A stretch of DNA of 18,415 nucleotides, taken from assembly GCA_036278595.1 (NCBI GenBank), contig DASUKS010000003.1:1-18415 (forward strand), read 5' to 3'. The notes beneath the pieces were generated by a model. It was not told where the DNA came from and searched no databases. It was given only the letters and a program-made list of their open reading frames with translations. Positions 6,478-12,917 of this stretch are shown in pieces. Both the position numbers and the translations under genes were made by a program. Origin of the DNA: JADMII01 sp036278595. Its GTDB lineage: Bacteria > Chloroflexota > Dehalococcoidia > DSTF01 > JACRBR01. Within the stretch, counting starts at the first letter, position 1. Every line of letters begins with the position of its first letter.

Positions 6478-6888
6478 TCACTGCGCCGGCTTGAACAGCG
6501 GCAGCGTGATCTCGTCGCTCGCGTCTTCCCACGTCACCTCGACCGGCATGTCGCAGTGGATGTTCTCCGGCGTCGGGTCGATGCCGACGAGGTTCGTCAT
6601 CATGCGCGGGCCTTCGTCGAGCTGCACGATCGCTGTGACGTACGGCGGCGTAAAGCCGGGCATCTGCGGCCGGAACTGGATCGCGAAGGTGTAGAGCGTG
6701 CCGCGGCCGCTGCACGTCCGCCAGTCGATGTCCCAGGAGAAGCAGCGCGGGCAGAACTGCCGCGGGTAGAAGAAGAACTGCTCGCACGCCTTGCAGTACG
6801 GCAGTGACAGCTCGTGGCGTTTGCAGGCATCCCAGAACGGCTGCGTCTCCGGGCTGGGGTAAGGGAGCGGTTTCGTGTACTCGGCCAT
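6478..6888 (-). CDS. DUF35 / Zn-ribbon OB-fold acyl-CoA-associated protein
   Basis: The 136-residue protein has two parts. An N-terminal helix (PETQPFWDACKRHELSLPYC) leads into a rubredoxin-like zinc ribbon with C32-x2-C35 and C46-x2-C49. An OB-fold domain follows, with GTLYTFAIQF, PPYVTAIVQLDEG and the closing strands. DUF35 proteins bind CoA thioesters and form obligate complexes with thiolase-like partners. The thiolase gene begins 19 nt after this stop, so the two form one operon. The start is ATG at 6888, with AGAGGAG about 10 nt upstream. A TTG at 6912 would overlap that ribosome binding site and is rejected. Confidence 0.92.
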   Translation of the reverse strand: MAEYTKPLPYPSPETQPFWDACKRHELSLPYCKACEQFFFYPRQFCPRCFSWDIDWRTCSGRGTLYTFAIQFRPQMPGFTPPYVTAIVQLDEGPRMMTNLVGIDPTPENIHCDMPVEVTWEDASDEITLPLFKPAQ

Positions 6889-6960
6889 CGGCTGGCGTCT
6901 CCTCTGTTGCAACGCGCGACAGCCTAACCTGACGTGCGCGTAAGGGATAGGCAGCGCAGG

Positions 6961-8175
6961 TCAGCGGGCGCGGCGCGCCCAGAGCACCGACGTAATGCCG
7001 AACATCACCGCGCAGAGCGCCGCCGTGACTGCGACTCCCTGCGCCGCGCCGGCGCCGACGAGCACCTTCCCCTGTAACCAGGGAATCGCGACGCCGCCCG
7101 CGTTGCCCATCGTCACGATCGCGGCCGTGTCGCTCGAAGGACCGCGTGCCGACACGATCGCGACGGTGGCGGGCCACATCGGCCCCATGCACAACCCGGC
7201 GCCGAACGCCGCCGCGCCGGCGACCAACAGGTGCCCCGTCGCCACGGCTAGCACGAGGCAGGCGAGCGCGCCGCCGGCCGCCGCGACGGTGAGGAGCGTG
7301 AGCGCGTCGCGCTGGCGACCGAAGTAGACGCCGGTCAGGAGCCGGCCGATCGCGAGCGCGAACCAGAACCCGGCCGTGAGGGCCGCTGCGGCGAAGATGC
7401 CGGCGCCGGTCGTCTCGCGCGCGTACGAGGCCACCCACGCCCCCAAACCGAACTCCGCGCCGACGTACAGGAACAGCACGGCACCCATGATGAGCGTGAC
7501 GGAGTCACGCGGGATCGCGAACCGCTCTTCGACCGCGACCTGCGACTCCTGGAGCGCCTCTTCGAGGTCGTCGCGCGGTCTCGCCTGCCCGGCCGGCACG
7601 GGAGGCTCGTCCGCGCGGAGCAGCAGGAGCATCGCGGCGATCGCGGCGGCGGCGATGCCGGCGTACACGGGGCCGCGATCGCCCGACGACGCCAGGATCC
7701 CGCCGGCCCACAGCGGACCGAGGATCGCGCCGAACGCGAAGAACAGGTTCAGGTTGTTCACCGCGCTCGGGACATCGCGCGAGCTGCGCGCCATGAGGAT
7801 GTGCAGACCGGCGATCACGAGGCCGTCGCCGGCGCCCATGATCACGCCGCCGGCGAGCGCGAGCGGCCACGAATCCGCGAATCCGAGCACCAGGCAGCCC
7901 GCCGCGACCGCCGAGAGCCCGACCGAGCCGAGGAGCCGGCTGCTCCGCGCGTGCAGCGCCACCGCGACAGCTGCCGACGCGCTGATCGAGCCGATGAAGA
8001 AGACCGTGAGTACGAGGCCGGCGGTGTCGAGCGATACCCCGAGCCCGCTCGCGATGAACGGCATCGCCGGGCCGAACGCGGATGCGTAGAGCCCGACGCA
8101 GAACAGCGCCAGGAACGCCCCGGCGTGGAGCAGCCGATACGACGACTCCTCGTCGGTGCGCGCGGTGACGCTCAT
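6961..8175 (-). CDS. MFS transporter
   Basis: The 404-residue protein is almost entirely hydrophobic, with about twelve membrane helices. Examples are AFLALFCVGLYASAFGPAMP near the start, VILVFGAVLF-type helices in the middle and GVAVTAALCAVMFGITSVLW at the end. A charged cytoplasmic loop at about residues 190-225 (DEPPVPAGQARPRDDLEE) separates the two six-helix halves, as is usual for the major facilitator superfamily. The substrate cannot be told; the general look is of a sugar- or drug-efflux-type carrier. The start is ATG at 8175. No Shine-Dalgarno is present, but TACGGT lies 6 nt before the ATG, so the mRNA may be leaderless. It is divergent from fpg with only 61 nt between. Confidence 0.85.
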   Translation of the reverse strand: MSVTARTDEESSYRLLHAGAFLALFCVGLYASAFGPAMPFIASGLGVSLDTAGLVLTVFFIGSISASAAVAVALHARSSRLLGSVGLSAVAAGCLVLGFADSWPLALAGGVIMGAGDGLVIAGLHILMARSSRDVPSAVNNLNLFFAFGAILGPLWAGGILASSGDRGPVYAGIAAAAIAAMLLLLRADEPPVPAGQARPRDDLEEALQESQVAVEERFAIPRDSVTLIMGAVLFLYVGAEFGLGAWVASYARETTGAGIFAAAALTAGFWFALAIGRLLTGVYFGRQRDALTLLTVAAAGGALACLVLAVATGHLLVAGAAAFGAGLCMGPMWPATVAIVSARGPSSDTAAIVTMGNAGGVAIPWLQGKVLVGAGAAQGVAVTAALCAVMFGITSVLWARRAR

Positions 8176-8181
8176 CGCTAC

Positions 8182-8187
8182 ACCGTA
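8182..8187 (-). promoter_or_regulatory. -10 box for a leaderless MFS transcript
   Basis: On the minus strand TACGGT is separated by 6 nt from the ATG at 8175. This is the TAnnnT spacing typical of leaderless genes, whose transcription starts at the start codon. No recognisable -35 is seen. Confidence 0.4.
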
Positions 8188-8208
8188 CCCGCCGCCCCGC
8201 CCTGCGCA

Positions 8209-8222
8209 CAGCGCGCGCGCTG
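8209..8222. repeat. 14-bp palindrome in the MFS/fpg divergent promoter region
   Basis: CAGCGCGCGCGCTG is perfectly self-complementary and ends 2 nt before the putative fpg -10 box. It could be an operator, but its GC alternation makes a chance origin plausible. Confidence 0.25.
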
Positions 8223-8224
8223 CG

Positions 8225-8230
8225 TATGCT
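8225..8230 (+). promoter_or_regulatory. -10 box for a leaderless fpg transcript
   Basis: TATGCT lies 6 nt before the fpg ATG at 8237, and there is no Shine-Dalgarno between them. This is the spacing expected when transcription begins at the A of the ATG. Confidence 0.45.
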
Positions 8231-8236
8231 GGTCGC

Positions 8237-9148
8237 ATGCCCGAGCTGCCCGAAGTCGAGACCGTACGCCGCGACCTGGAGCGCCTCGTCCTCGGCCGCA
8301 CCATCACCGGCTGCCGCATCGCGGAGGACGCGCCTCGGCTCGTACAGCTCGTGCCACCCGACGAGTTCTGCCGCGAGCTGGCCGGCCGCCGCATCGACGG
8401 GCTACGGCGCCGGGGCAAATACCTGATCGTCGATCTCGACGACGGGCGCGCGTGGGTGATGCACCGCCGCATGTCGGGGAACGTGCTGTATCGCCTCGCC
8501 TCCGCGCCGCCCGACGACTACACGCGCGCTGTCTTCCCGCTGGACAACGGCTACGAACTGCGATGGACGGACCTGCGCAAGTTCGGGACGATGTGGCTCG
8601 TCGAAGACGCGACGATGGTCATGGAGTCGCTCGGCCCGGAGCCGCTCGAAGCCGCGTTCACCCCCGAGGTGCTCTACGAGCGCGCGCATCGGCGCTCGGC
8701 GCCGATCAAGTCCGTCGTGCTGGATCAGACCGTCGTCGCCGGGATGGGCAATCTGTACACCGACGAAGCGCTGCACTACGCGGGCATCCACCCGCTGCGG
8801 CCGGCGAACAAACTGAAGCGCGCGGACTATGCGCGACTGCACGCTGGCATCCTGCAGGCGCTGCGGATGGGGATCGACGCGCGTGGGAGCAGCCTGGGCA
8901 CGACGCTCCGGGACCACATCAACGTCGACGGTGTGCCGGGCGAGAACCAGCGCACGGTGCAGGCGTACGGCCGCGAGGGCGAGCCGTGCTATCGATGCGG
9001 GACGGCGATGCGGCGCATCAAGGTCGGTGGGCGCAGCAGCGTCTTCTGCCCGAAGTGCCAGCCGGCGCCGCGCGGCGTGCGTACGGCGGCGGGGAAGTCA
9101 TCGCGGACGCGCACAAAGCCGCGGCTGCACGCGCGCGGCGTCGGCTGA
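8237..9148 (+). CDS. mutM: formamidopyrimidine-DNA glycosylase (Fpg/MutM)
   Basis: The enzyme excises oxidised purines such as 8-oxoguanine and nicks the abasic site. The 303-residue protein begins MPELPEVETVRRDLE, with the catalytic Pro2 and Glu3 exposed once Met1 is removed; this fixes the start at 8237. RRRGKYLIVDL carries the conserved beta-lobe lysine. GMGNLYTDEALHYAGIHP forms the helix-two-turn-helix. The C-terminal zinc finger has CYRC and CPKC. A basic tail of about 30 residues after the finger, rich in R, K and A, is longer than usual. Fpg is more likely than Nei, because Fpg proteins retain the full RGKYL and zinc-finger context. Confidence 0.96.
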   Translation: MPELPEVETVRRDLERLVLGRTITGCRIAEDAPRLVQLVPPDEFCRELAGRRIDGLRRRGKYLIVDLDDGRAWVMHRRMSGNVLYRLASAPPDDYTRAVFPLDNGYELRWTDLRKFGTMWLVEDATMVMESLGPEPLEAAFTPEVLYERAHRRSAPIKSVVLDQTVVAGMGNLYTDEALHYAGIHPLRPANKLKRADYARLHAGILQALRMGIDARGSSLGTTLRDHINVDGVPGENQRTVQAYGREGEPCYRCGTAMRRIKVGGRSSVFCPKCQPAPRGVRTAAGKSSRTRTKPRLHARGVG

Positions 9149-9213
9149 GCGCTTGACTTCGTGACACCCGCGATCGAGTCTGGAACCTGGCACGAGCGGG
9201 GACTGGCAGGCGT

Positions 9214-10074
9214 ATGGACGGCAACAGGGCGCTCGAATCGGTCTGCCGCGACTGCGGCGCACCCGTCTCCTTCCATCCGCACGAAACCGCCCCCGCCCGC
9301 TGCGCCACCTGCTTCGATGGCTTCCTGCGCATCCGCGACGCCGAATTCCTGAGCAGCTACGCCGAGCTCGGCGTCGCGAGCCGCCGCGTGCTGGCCGAGA
9401 CCAGCCTCCGCGCGCTCGTGATGGGCTCGCCGCCCGAGCGCAAGGTGCTCGCGATGCACATCATGGAGCAGTACGTGCAGGCTGCGGGCGACCTCGTCGG
9501 GCTATACCACGCGCTGCTGCAGCGCGACCGCATGCCCGTGATGCGCGGCTTCCTCGACTTCCGCCTCGACCGCCCGTCGGCGCTGGCGTTCTTCCGCGAG
9601 GTGCGCGAGACACCAGGGCCGGAGCTGCTGACGCGGCTCGGCATCCCGCAGCAGGCCGACATCGCACGCGCCTGCCCTTCGCTATCGAAGAGCGACGTGA
9701 AGGATCTCGACCGCGCGATCCACCAGATGCTCATCGACCTGCAGACGACGGTCGCGCAGGGCGAGACGGCGGCGCTCGCACTCGCGCAGATGACGGGCGA
9801 GAACCGCAACGGCGCCGCGCTGACGAACCAGTCGCACTGGCTCGACTCGGTCGGTCTGCGCCCCGACCAGGTCGCCGCGATCGCCCTCGACGACCGGCGG
9901 CGGACCGTGAGCGTGACGGCGATCAGCGTCGATGAGGGAAAGCTGCAGAAGGTCGTGAACGCGATCGACGCGATGACGCGCGCGTCGCAGAACATGATCT
10001 ACGCCGTGCTGACGATGTACCAGGAAGAAGAGCGCGCGAAGCAGCTCCAGCAGCGCGCCGCCAAGATGCTGTAA
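9214..10074 (+). CDS. zinc-ribbon protein of unknown function
   Basis: I do not recognise this 286-residue protein. An N-terminal zinc ribbon has C11-x2-C14 and C30-x2-C33. It is followed by a long, mostly helical region with few hydrophobic stretches, ending in a charged helix (MYQEEERAKQLQQRAAKML) that may form a coiled coil. There is no signal peptide or membrane segment. ATG at 9214 follows GGCAGG by 3 nt, which is a cramped binding site. It starts 65 nt after fpg, and a TTGACT at 9152 could be a -35 box for its own promoter, though a good -10 is lacking. Codon use matches its neighbours, so it is probably a real lineage-specific gene. Confidence 0.8.
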   Translation: MDGNRALESVCRDCGAPVSFHPHETAPARCATCFDGFLRIRDAEFLSSYAELGVASRRVLAETSLRALVMGSPPERKVLAMHIMEQYVQAAGDLVGLYHALLQRDRMPVMRGFLDFRLDRPSALAFFREVRETPGPELLTRLGIPQQADIARACPSLSKSDVKDLDRAIHQMLIDLQTTVAQGETAALALAQMTGENRNGAALTNQSHWLDSVGLRPDQVAAIALDDRRRTVSVTAISVDEGKLQKVVNAIDAMTRASQNMIYAVLTMYQEEERAKQLQQRAAKML

Positions 10075-10077
10075 TCT
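10072..10077 (+). promoter_or_regulatory. possible -10 box overlapping the preceding stop codon
   Basis: TAATCT includes the TAA stop of the zinc-ribbon gene and lies 7 nt before the ATG at 10085. That fits a leaderless start for the small ORF, but there is no -35 match. Confidence 0.25.
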
Positions 10078-10084
10078 ACCGCTC

Positions 10085-10279
10085 ATGGTACCAACCGCGC
10101 ACAACGACCGAGACGGCGACACATCCGCACGCTCGGCACACGAACCACGCCGCGACGAACCACCGCGTGATCGGCGCGCGAAACTCGCGTGGAGGTCAGC
10201 GCCCATGCATGCGCTGATCGATCTCGAGGACAAGGAAGCCGTCCGTCGCGCGCTCGACGGGGACGAATCCGAGCGCTAA
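10085..10279 (+). CDS. small hypothetical ORF (64 aa, or 24 aa from an internal start)
   Basis: I do not recognise the product. From ATG at 10085 it would have 64 residues, of which the first 40 are charged and low in complexity and look poorly protein-like. An internal in-frame ATG at 10205 follows GGAGGT (10191-10196) with 8 nt spacing. It would give a 24-residue peptide, MHALIDLEDKEAVRRALDGD plus four residues. That short helical peptide may be the real product, with the upstream part a leader. The ORF ends 16 nt before the convergent carboxypeptidase stop. It could also be non-coding. Confidence 0.35.
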   Translation: MVPTAHNDRDGDTSARSAHEPRRDEPPRDRRAKLAWRSAPMHALIDLEDKEAVRRALDGDESER

Positions 10280-10295
10280 CCGCGAAGCGTCTCTC

Positions 10296-11288
10296 TTACG
10301 GGCACGGCGAGGGCTGGGCGAAGCCCCAGTCGAGCATGCGCTCTGCGTCCTGATAGCGATCGGTGCTCCGCATGATCGAAGCGATGATGCGCCGGCCGCC
10401 GCGCGTCGCGGACGCCACCATCGTCTGCTCCGACTGCTCGGTGTAGCCGATCTTCACGCCGTCCGCGCCCTCGTACTCGGTGAGCAGCTTGTTGCCGTTC
10501 CAGACGGGGGGTCCGTCCCACTTCGGCTGATAGGACTGCGTCGAGACGATCTGGCGCAGCGTGTCGTTCAGCATCACGTATCGCGCCAGCATGCCCATGT
10601 CGTACGCGCTCGAGTAGAGCCCGGGCTCGTCGAGACCGTGGGGGTTCGTGAAGTGGGTGTCATTGAGCGCGAGCGACTGCGCCTTCTCGTTCATCAATTC
10701 GACGAACACCGGCTGCGTGCCGCTGATCCCTTCGGCGATCGCGATCGCGGCGTCGTTGCCTGATGGGAGCAGGAGTCCGTAGAGCAGGTCGAGCAGTGAC
10801 AGCTCCATGCCGGGCTTCAGCCCCATGATCGTCGAGCCGGTGTCGTTGTAGAGCGTGGCGCCATCGACGTGCGAGGTGATCATCTTCGTGACCTGCGCAT
10901 GGTCGAGGGCGACCGCGGCCGTCATCAGCTTCGTGAGGCTGGCCGGTGGCAAGTGCTCGTGCTCGTCGCGGCCGGAGATCAGCGCGCCGCACGCGCTGTC
11001 GATGAGCGCGAACGACTGCGCGCTGACGTACGGGAAGCCGTCCGGATCGGTCGGGGCTGCGATGGTCGTCGGCGCCGGCGTCGCGACGGCTGCGAGCGCG
11101 CGTGAGACATGCGTCGGTTGGGCTTCGGCCGCGGAGACGGAGGATGCACAGCCCTCGCATGGGTGTGCGATATGGCCGTCGTAGATGGAGCCGGACAGCC
11201 AGCCACCCGTCAGCGCCACTGCGACGAGCGCCAGCCCTATGAGCACCGTACCCACCCCGCCACGGGTCGCACGGCTGACATTTTCCAT
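10296..11288 (-). CDS. D-alanyl-D-alanine carboxypeptidase (peptidase S11, DacF/PBP5-like)
   Basis: The enzyme trims the terminal D-Ala from peptidoglycan stem peptides outside the membrane. The 330-residue protein has an N-terminal membrane anchor (about residues 11-29), a Pro/Ala/Thr-rich linker and the S11 domain from about residue 84. The catalytic S117-x-x-K120 sits in PPASLTKLMTAAVAL. The second motif S176-G-N178 is in LLPSGNDAAIA. HFTNPHGLDE is typical of S11. The third motif, usually KTG, reads K279-I-G281 in GVKIGYTEQ, a noticeable substitution. There is no C-terminal amphipathic anchor like that of E. coli PBP5. The start is ATG at 11288, immediately downstream of a good promoter and probably leaderless. 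Longer readings run into the divergent pan promoter. Confidence 0.93.
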   Translation of the reverse strand: MENVSRATRGGVGTVLIGLALVAVALTGGWLSGSIYDGHIAHPCEGCASSVSAAEAQPTHVSRALAAVATPAPTTIAAPTDPDGFPYVSAQSFALIDSACGALISGRDEHEHLPPASLTKLMTAAVALDHAQVTKMITSHVDGATLYNDTGSTIMGLKPGMELSLLDLLYGLLLPSGNDAAIAIAEGISGTQPVFVELMNEKAQSLALNDTHFTNPHGLDEPGLYSSAYDMGMLARYVMLNDTLRQIVSTQSYQPKWDGPPVWNGNKLLTEYEGADGVKIGYTEQSEQTMVASATRGGRRIIASIMRSTDRYQDAERMLDWGFAQPSPCP

Positions 11289-11296
11289 TCCGGGCG

Positions 11297-11325
11297 AGGA
11301 TATCCGCGCGGATCCTGTTTGGCAA
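11297..11325 (-). promoter_or_regulatory. sigma-70 promoter of the carboxypeptidase gene, probably leaderless
   Basis: On the minus strand the -35 box TTGCCA (11325-11320) is followed after exactly 17 nt by the -10 box TATCCT (11302-11297). The ATG begins 8 nt after the -10 box, which is about where transcription should start. No Shine-Dalgarno is present, so the mRNA probably begins at or next to the start codon. Confidence 0.65.
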
Positions 11326-11381
11326 GCCTCTCGATCAGGATCGTTATCAGATCCACAGGCGGCCTGATCGGGCAGGGAACG

Positions 11382-11420
11382 TTGACACGCGATTGACAGC
11401 TTTCGGGCGCTGCCTATACT
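11382..11420 (+). promoter_or_regulatory. strong sigma-70 promoter of panD-panB-panC
   Basis: TTGACA (11393-11398) and TATACT (11415-11420) are separated by 16 nt, close to a perfect vegetative promoter. A second TTGACA at 11382-11387 precedes the first by 11 bp. It may be a duplicate -35 or an activator contact point. Transcription should begin near 11427 and leave an untranslated leader of about 200 nt before panD. The divergent carboxypeptidase promoter lies about 60 nt to the left. Confidence 0.85.
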
Positions 11421-11426
11421 GAAATG

Positions 11427-11625
11427 CGCCGTCGATCCGCGAATGCGGACGGCCAGCGCAACGAAATCGGAGACGTACGACACCAGGCTGCTTGGATCCG
11501 GCGGACCGAGACGGCATAGAGACAGCGGAACACAATCCGCAGCCGCATGCCTGTCCGGACGTCCGGAGAGGCATTCTTTGTGCCGTACAAGCGGGGCGAG
11601 CGGACCTCGCCGGCAGGGGAACGCG
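11427..11625 (+). ncRNA. structured leader of the pan operon (candidate pan-type RNA motif)
   Basis: The leader shows several pairings. CCGT/ACGG encloses CCGC-GAAT-GCGG (about 11429-11452). GGCTGC (11486-11491) pairs with GCAGCC (11539-11544) and, across a two-base bulge, GGAT (11494-11497) with ATCC (11535-11538). A perfect palindrome TCCGGACGTCCGGA lies at 11554-11567. GGCGAG/CTCGCC (11595-11611) stands directly before the ribosome binding site AGGGGA (11615-11620). The Chloroflexota 'pan' RNA motif is known from leaders of panB/panC/panD, so its position fits. I could not match its conserved bases. No convincing leader peptide is seen. Confidence 0.5.
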
Positions 11626-12006
11626 GTGCGGACCATACTCAAGAGCAAGATCCACCGGGCACGTGTCACGCAGGCAGACCTGCACTACGAGGGCAGCATC
11701 ACGATCGATCCCGTGCTGCTCGAGGCCGCGGACATTGTGCCGTTCGAGCAGGTGCACGTGCTGGACGTGGACAATGGATCGCGCCTCACGACGTACGCGA
11801 TCGAAGGCGAGCGGGGCAGCGGCCAGATCTGCATCAACGGCGCCGCGGCGCGCCTCGTCAGTCCAGGCGACACGGTGATCATCCTCACGTACACGACGGC
11901 CACAGACGCGGAGGCGCTGCGCGCGCGCCCGATGCTCGTGTACGTCGACGAGCAGAACCGCATCACGCACACCGGCCATCACATCGAACCGGCCCCGGTC
12001 GCCTGA
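11626..12006 (+). CDS. panD: aspartate 1-decarboxylase
   Basis: PanD makes beta-alanine from L-aspartate for pantothenate and coenzyme A synthesis. The 126-residue proenzyme has the usual length. It opens with RTILKSKIHRARVTQADLHY, followed by EGSITID, where self-cleavage between G23 and S24 creates the pyruvoyl group. NGAAARLVSPGDTVIILTY and a C-terminal YVDEQNRI are also typical. The start is GTG at 11626, preceded by AGGGGA with a 5-nt spacer; the family N-terminus confirms it. It is the first gene of a panD-panB-panC operon, and its stop codon lies next to the panB ribosome binding site. Confidence 0.97.
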   Translation: MRTILKSKIHRARVTQADLHYEGSITIDPVLLEAADIVPFEQVHVLDVDNGSRLTTYAIEGERGSGQICINGAAARLVSPGDTVIILTYTTATDAEALRARPMLVYVDEQNRITHTGHHIEPAPVA

Positions 12007-12017
12007 GGAGGCATGCC

Positions 12018-12899
12018 ATGACGCGTGTATCCGTCACCGACATCCGTCAGCTGAAGCAGCGCGGCGAGAAGATCGTCATGATGACCGCGTACGACTGCCC
12101 GACGGCGCGGCTCGTCGAGCAGGGAGGCGCGGATGTCATCCTCGTCGGCGACACGCTCGGGATGGTCGTGCTTGGCTACGACTCGACGCTCCCCGTGACG
12201 ATGGACGACATGGTGCACCACACGAAGGCAGTCGTGCGCGGCACCGAGCACGCGCTGGTCGTCGGCGACATGCCGTTCATGAGCTACCAGACCGGGTGGC
12301 AGGACGCGATGCGCAACGCCGCGCGCCTGATGCAGGAGACGGGCTGCGGCGCCGTGAAGCTCGAGGGCGGGGTGCGCTCGGCGGAGACGGTGCAGAAGCT
12401 GGTCGAGGCAGGCATCCCCGTGATGGGGCACATCGGCCTGACGCCGCAGTCGGTGAACCAGCTCGGCGGCTTCAAGGTGCAGGGCAAGACGCCGGCCGCG
12501 GCGGTGCAATTGATGCACGACGCGCAGGCGCTGGAGCAGGCCGGCGCGTTCGCCATCGTGCTCGAGACGATCCCGGCGCCGCTGGCGGGACTGCTGACGC
12601 AGCGGCTCAGCGTGCCTACGATCGGCATCGGCGCCGGCGCGGGCTGCGACGGACAGGTGCAGGTATTCCACGACCTGCTGGGCATGTTCGACGGGTTCAC
12701 ACCGAAGCACGCGCGCCGCTATGCCGAGGTCGGCGAGGCCATCCGCGAGGCCGTGAAGGCGTACGCGCGCGACGTGCGGCGCGGCGACTTCCCGACCGAG
12801 AAGGAGAGCTTCCGCATGGATCCGGCAGCGCTCGCGGAGCTGCAGCCGGACGGCGCCGCGCGCCTGGGCCGCCGGCACGCACTCGGGCTCGATTCGTGA
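12018..12899 (+). CDS. panB: 3-methyl-2-oxobutanoate hydroxymethyltransferase
   Basis: PanB transfers a hydroxymethyl group from 5,10-methylenetetrahydrofolate to alpha-ketoisovalerate, giving ketopantoate. The 293-residue TIM-barrel protein shows ITAYD-type MMTAYDCPTARLVE and metal ligands D45 (VGDTLGMV) and D84 (VGDMPFMSY). It also shows AVKLEGG (E116), PVMGHIGLTPQSVN and the catalytic E183 in VLETIPAPL. TIGIGAGAGCDGQVQVFHDL is the family's C-terminal signature. ATG at 12018 has GAGGAGG 6 nt upstream, adjoining the panD stop. The C-terminal 25 residues, rich in Ala and Arg, extend a little beyond the common length. Confidence 0.97.
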   Translation: MTRVSVTDIRQLKQRGEKIVMMTAYDCPTARLVEQGGADVILVGDTLGMVVLGYDSTLPVTMDDMVHHTKAVVRGTEHALVVGDMPFMSYQTGWQDAMRNAARLMQETGCGAVKLEGGVRSAETVQKLVEAGIPVMGHIGLTPQSVNQLGGFKVQGKTPAAAVQLMHDAQALEQAGAFAIVLETIPAPLAGLLTQRLSVPTIGIGAGAGCDGQVQVFHDLLGMFDGFTPKHARRYAEVGEAIREAVKAYARDVRRGDFPTEKESFRMDPAALAELQPDGAARLGRRHALGLDS

Positions 12900-12917
12900 A
12901 GCCCGCCTGACACCGTC

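Noticed and set aside
5193..6494. 433-codon plus-strand frame opposite the thiolase gene
   Set aside because: Its composition is that of an antisense shadow, while the minus strand has clear thiolase motifs.
11341..11358. DnaA-box-like sequence TTATCAGATCCACAGG
   Set aside because: It matches the TTATCCACA box only in part (ATCCACA) and is single, with no AT-rich unwinding region or further boxes nearby, so it does not support an origin here.
11547..12017. Open panB frame extending upstream through panD to an ATG at 11547
   Set aside because: PanB similarity begins at 12018, where a perfect ribosome binding site lies, and panD occupies the region in another frame with full family motifs.
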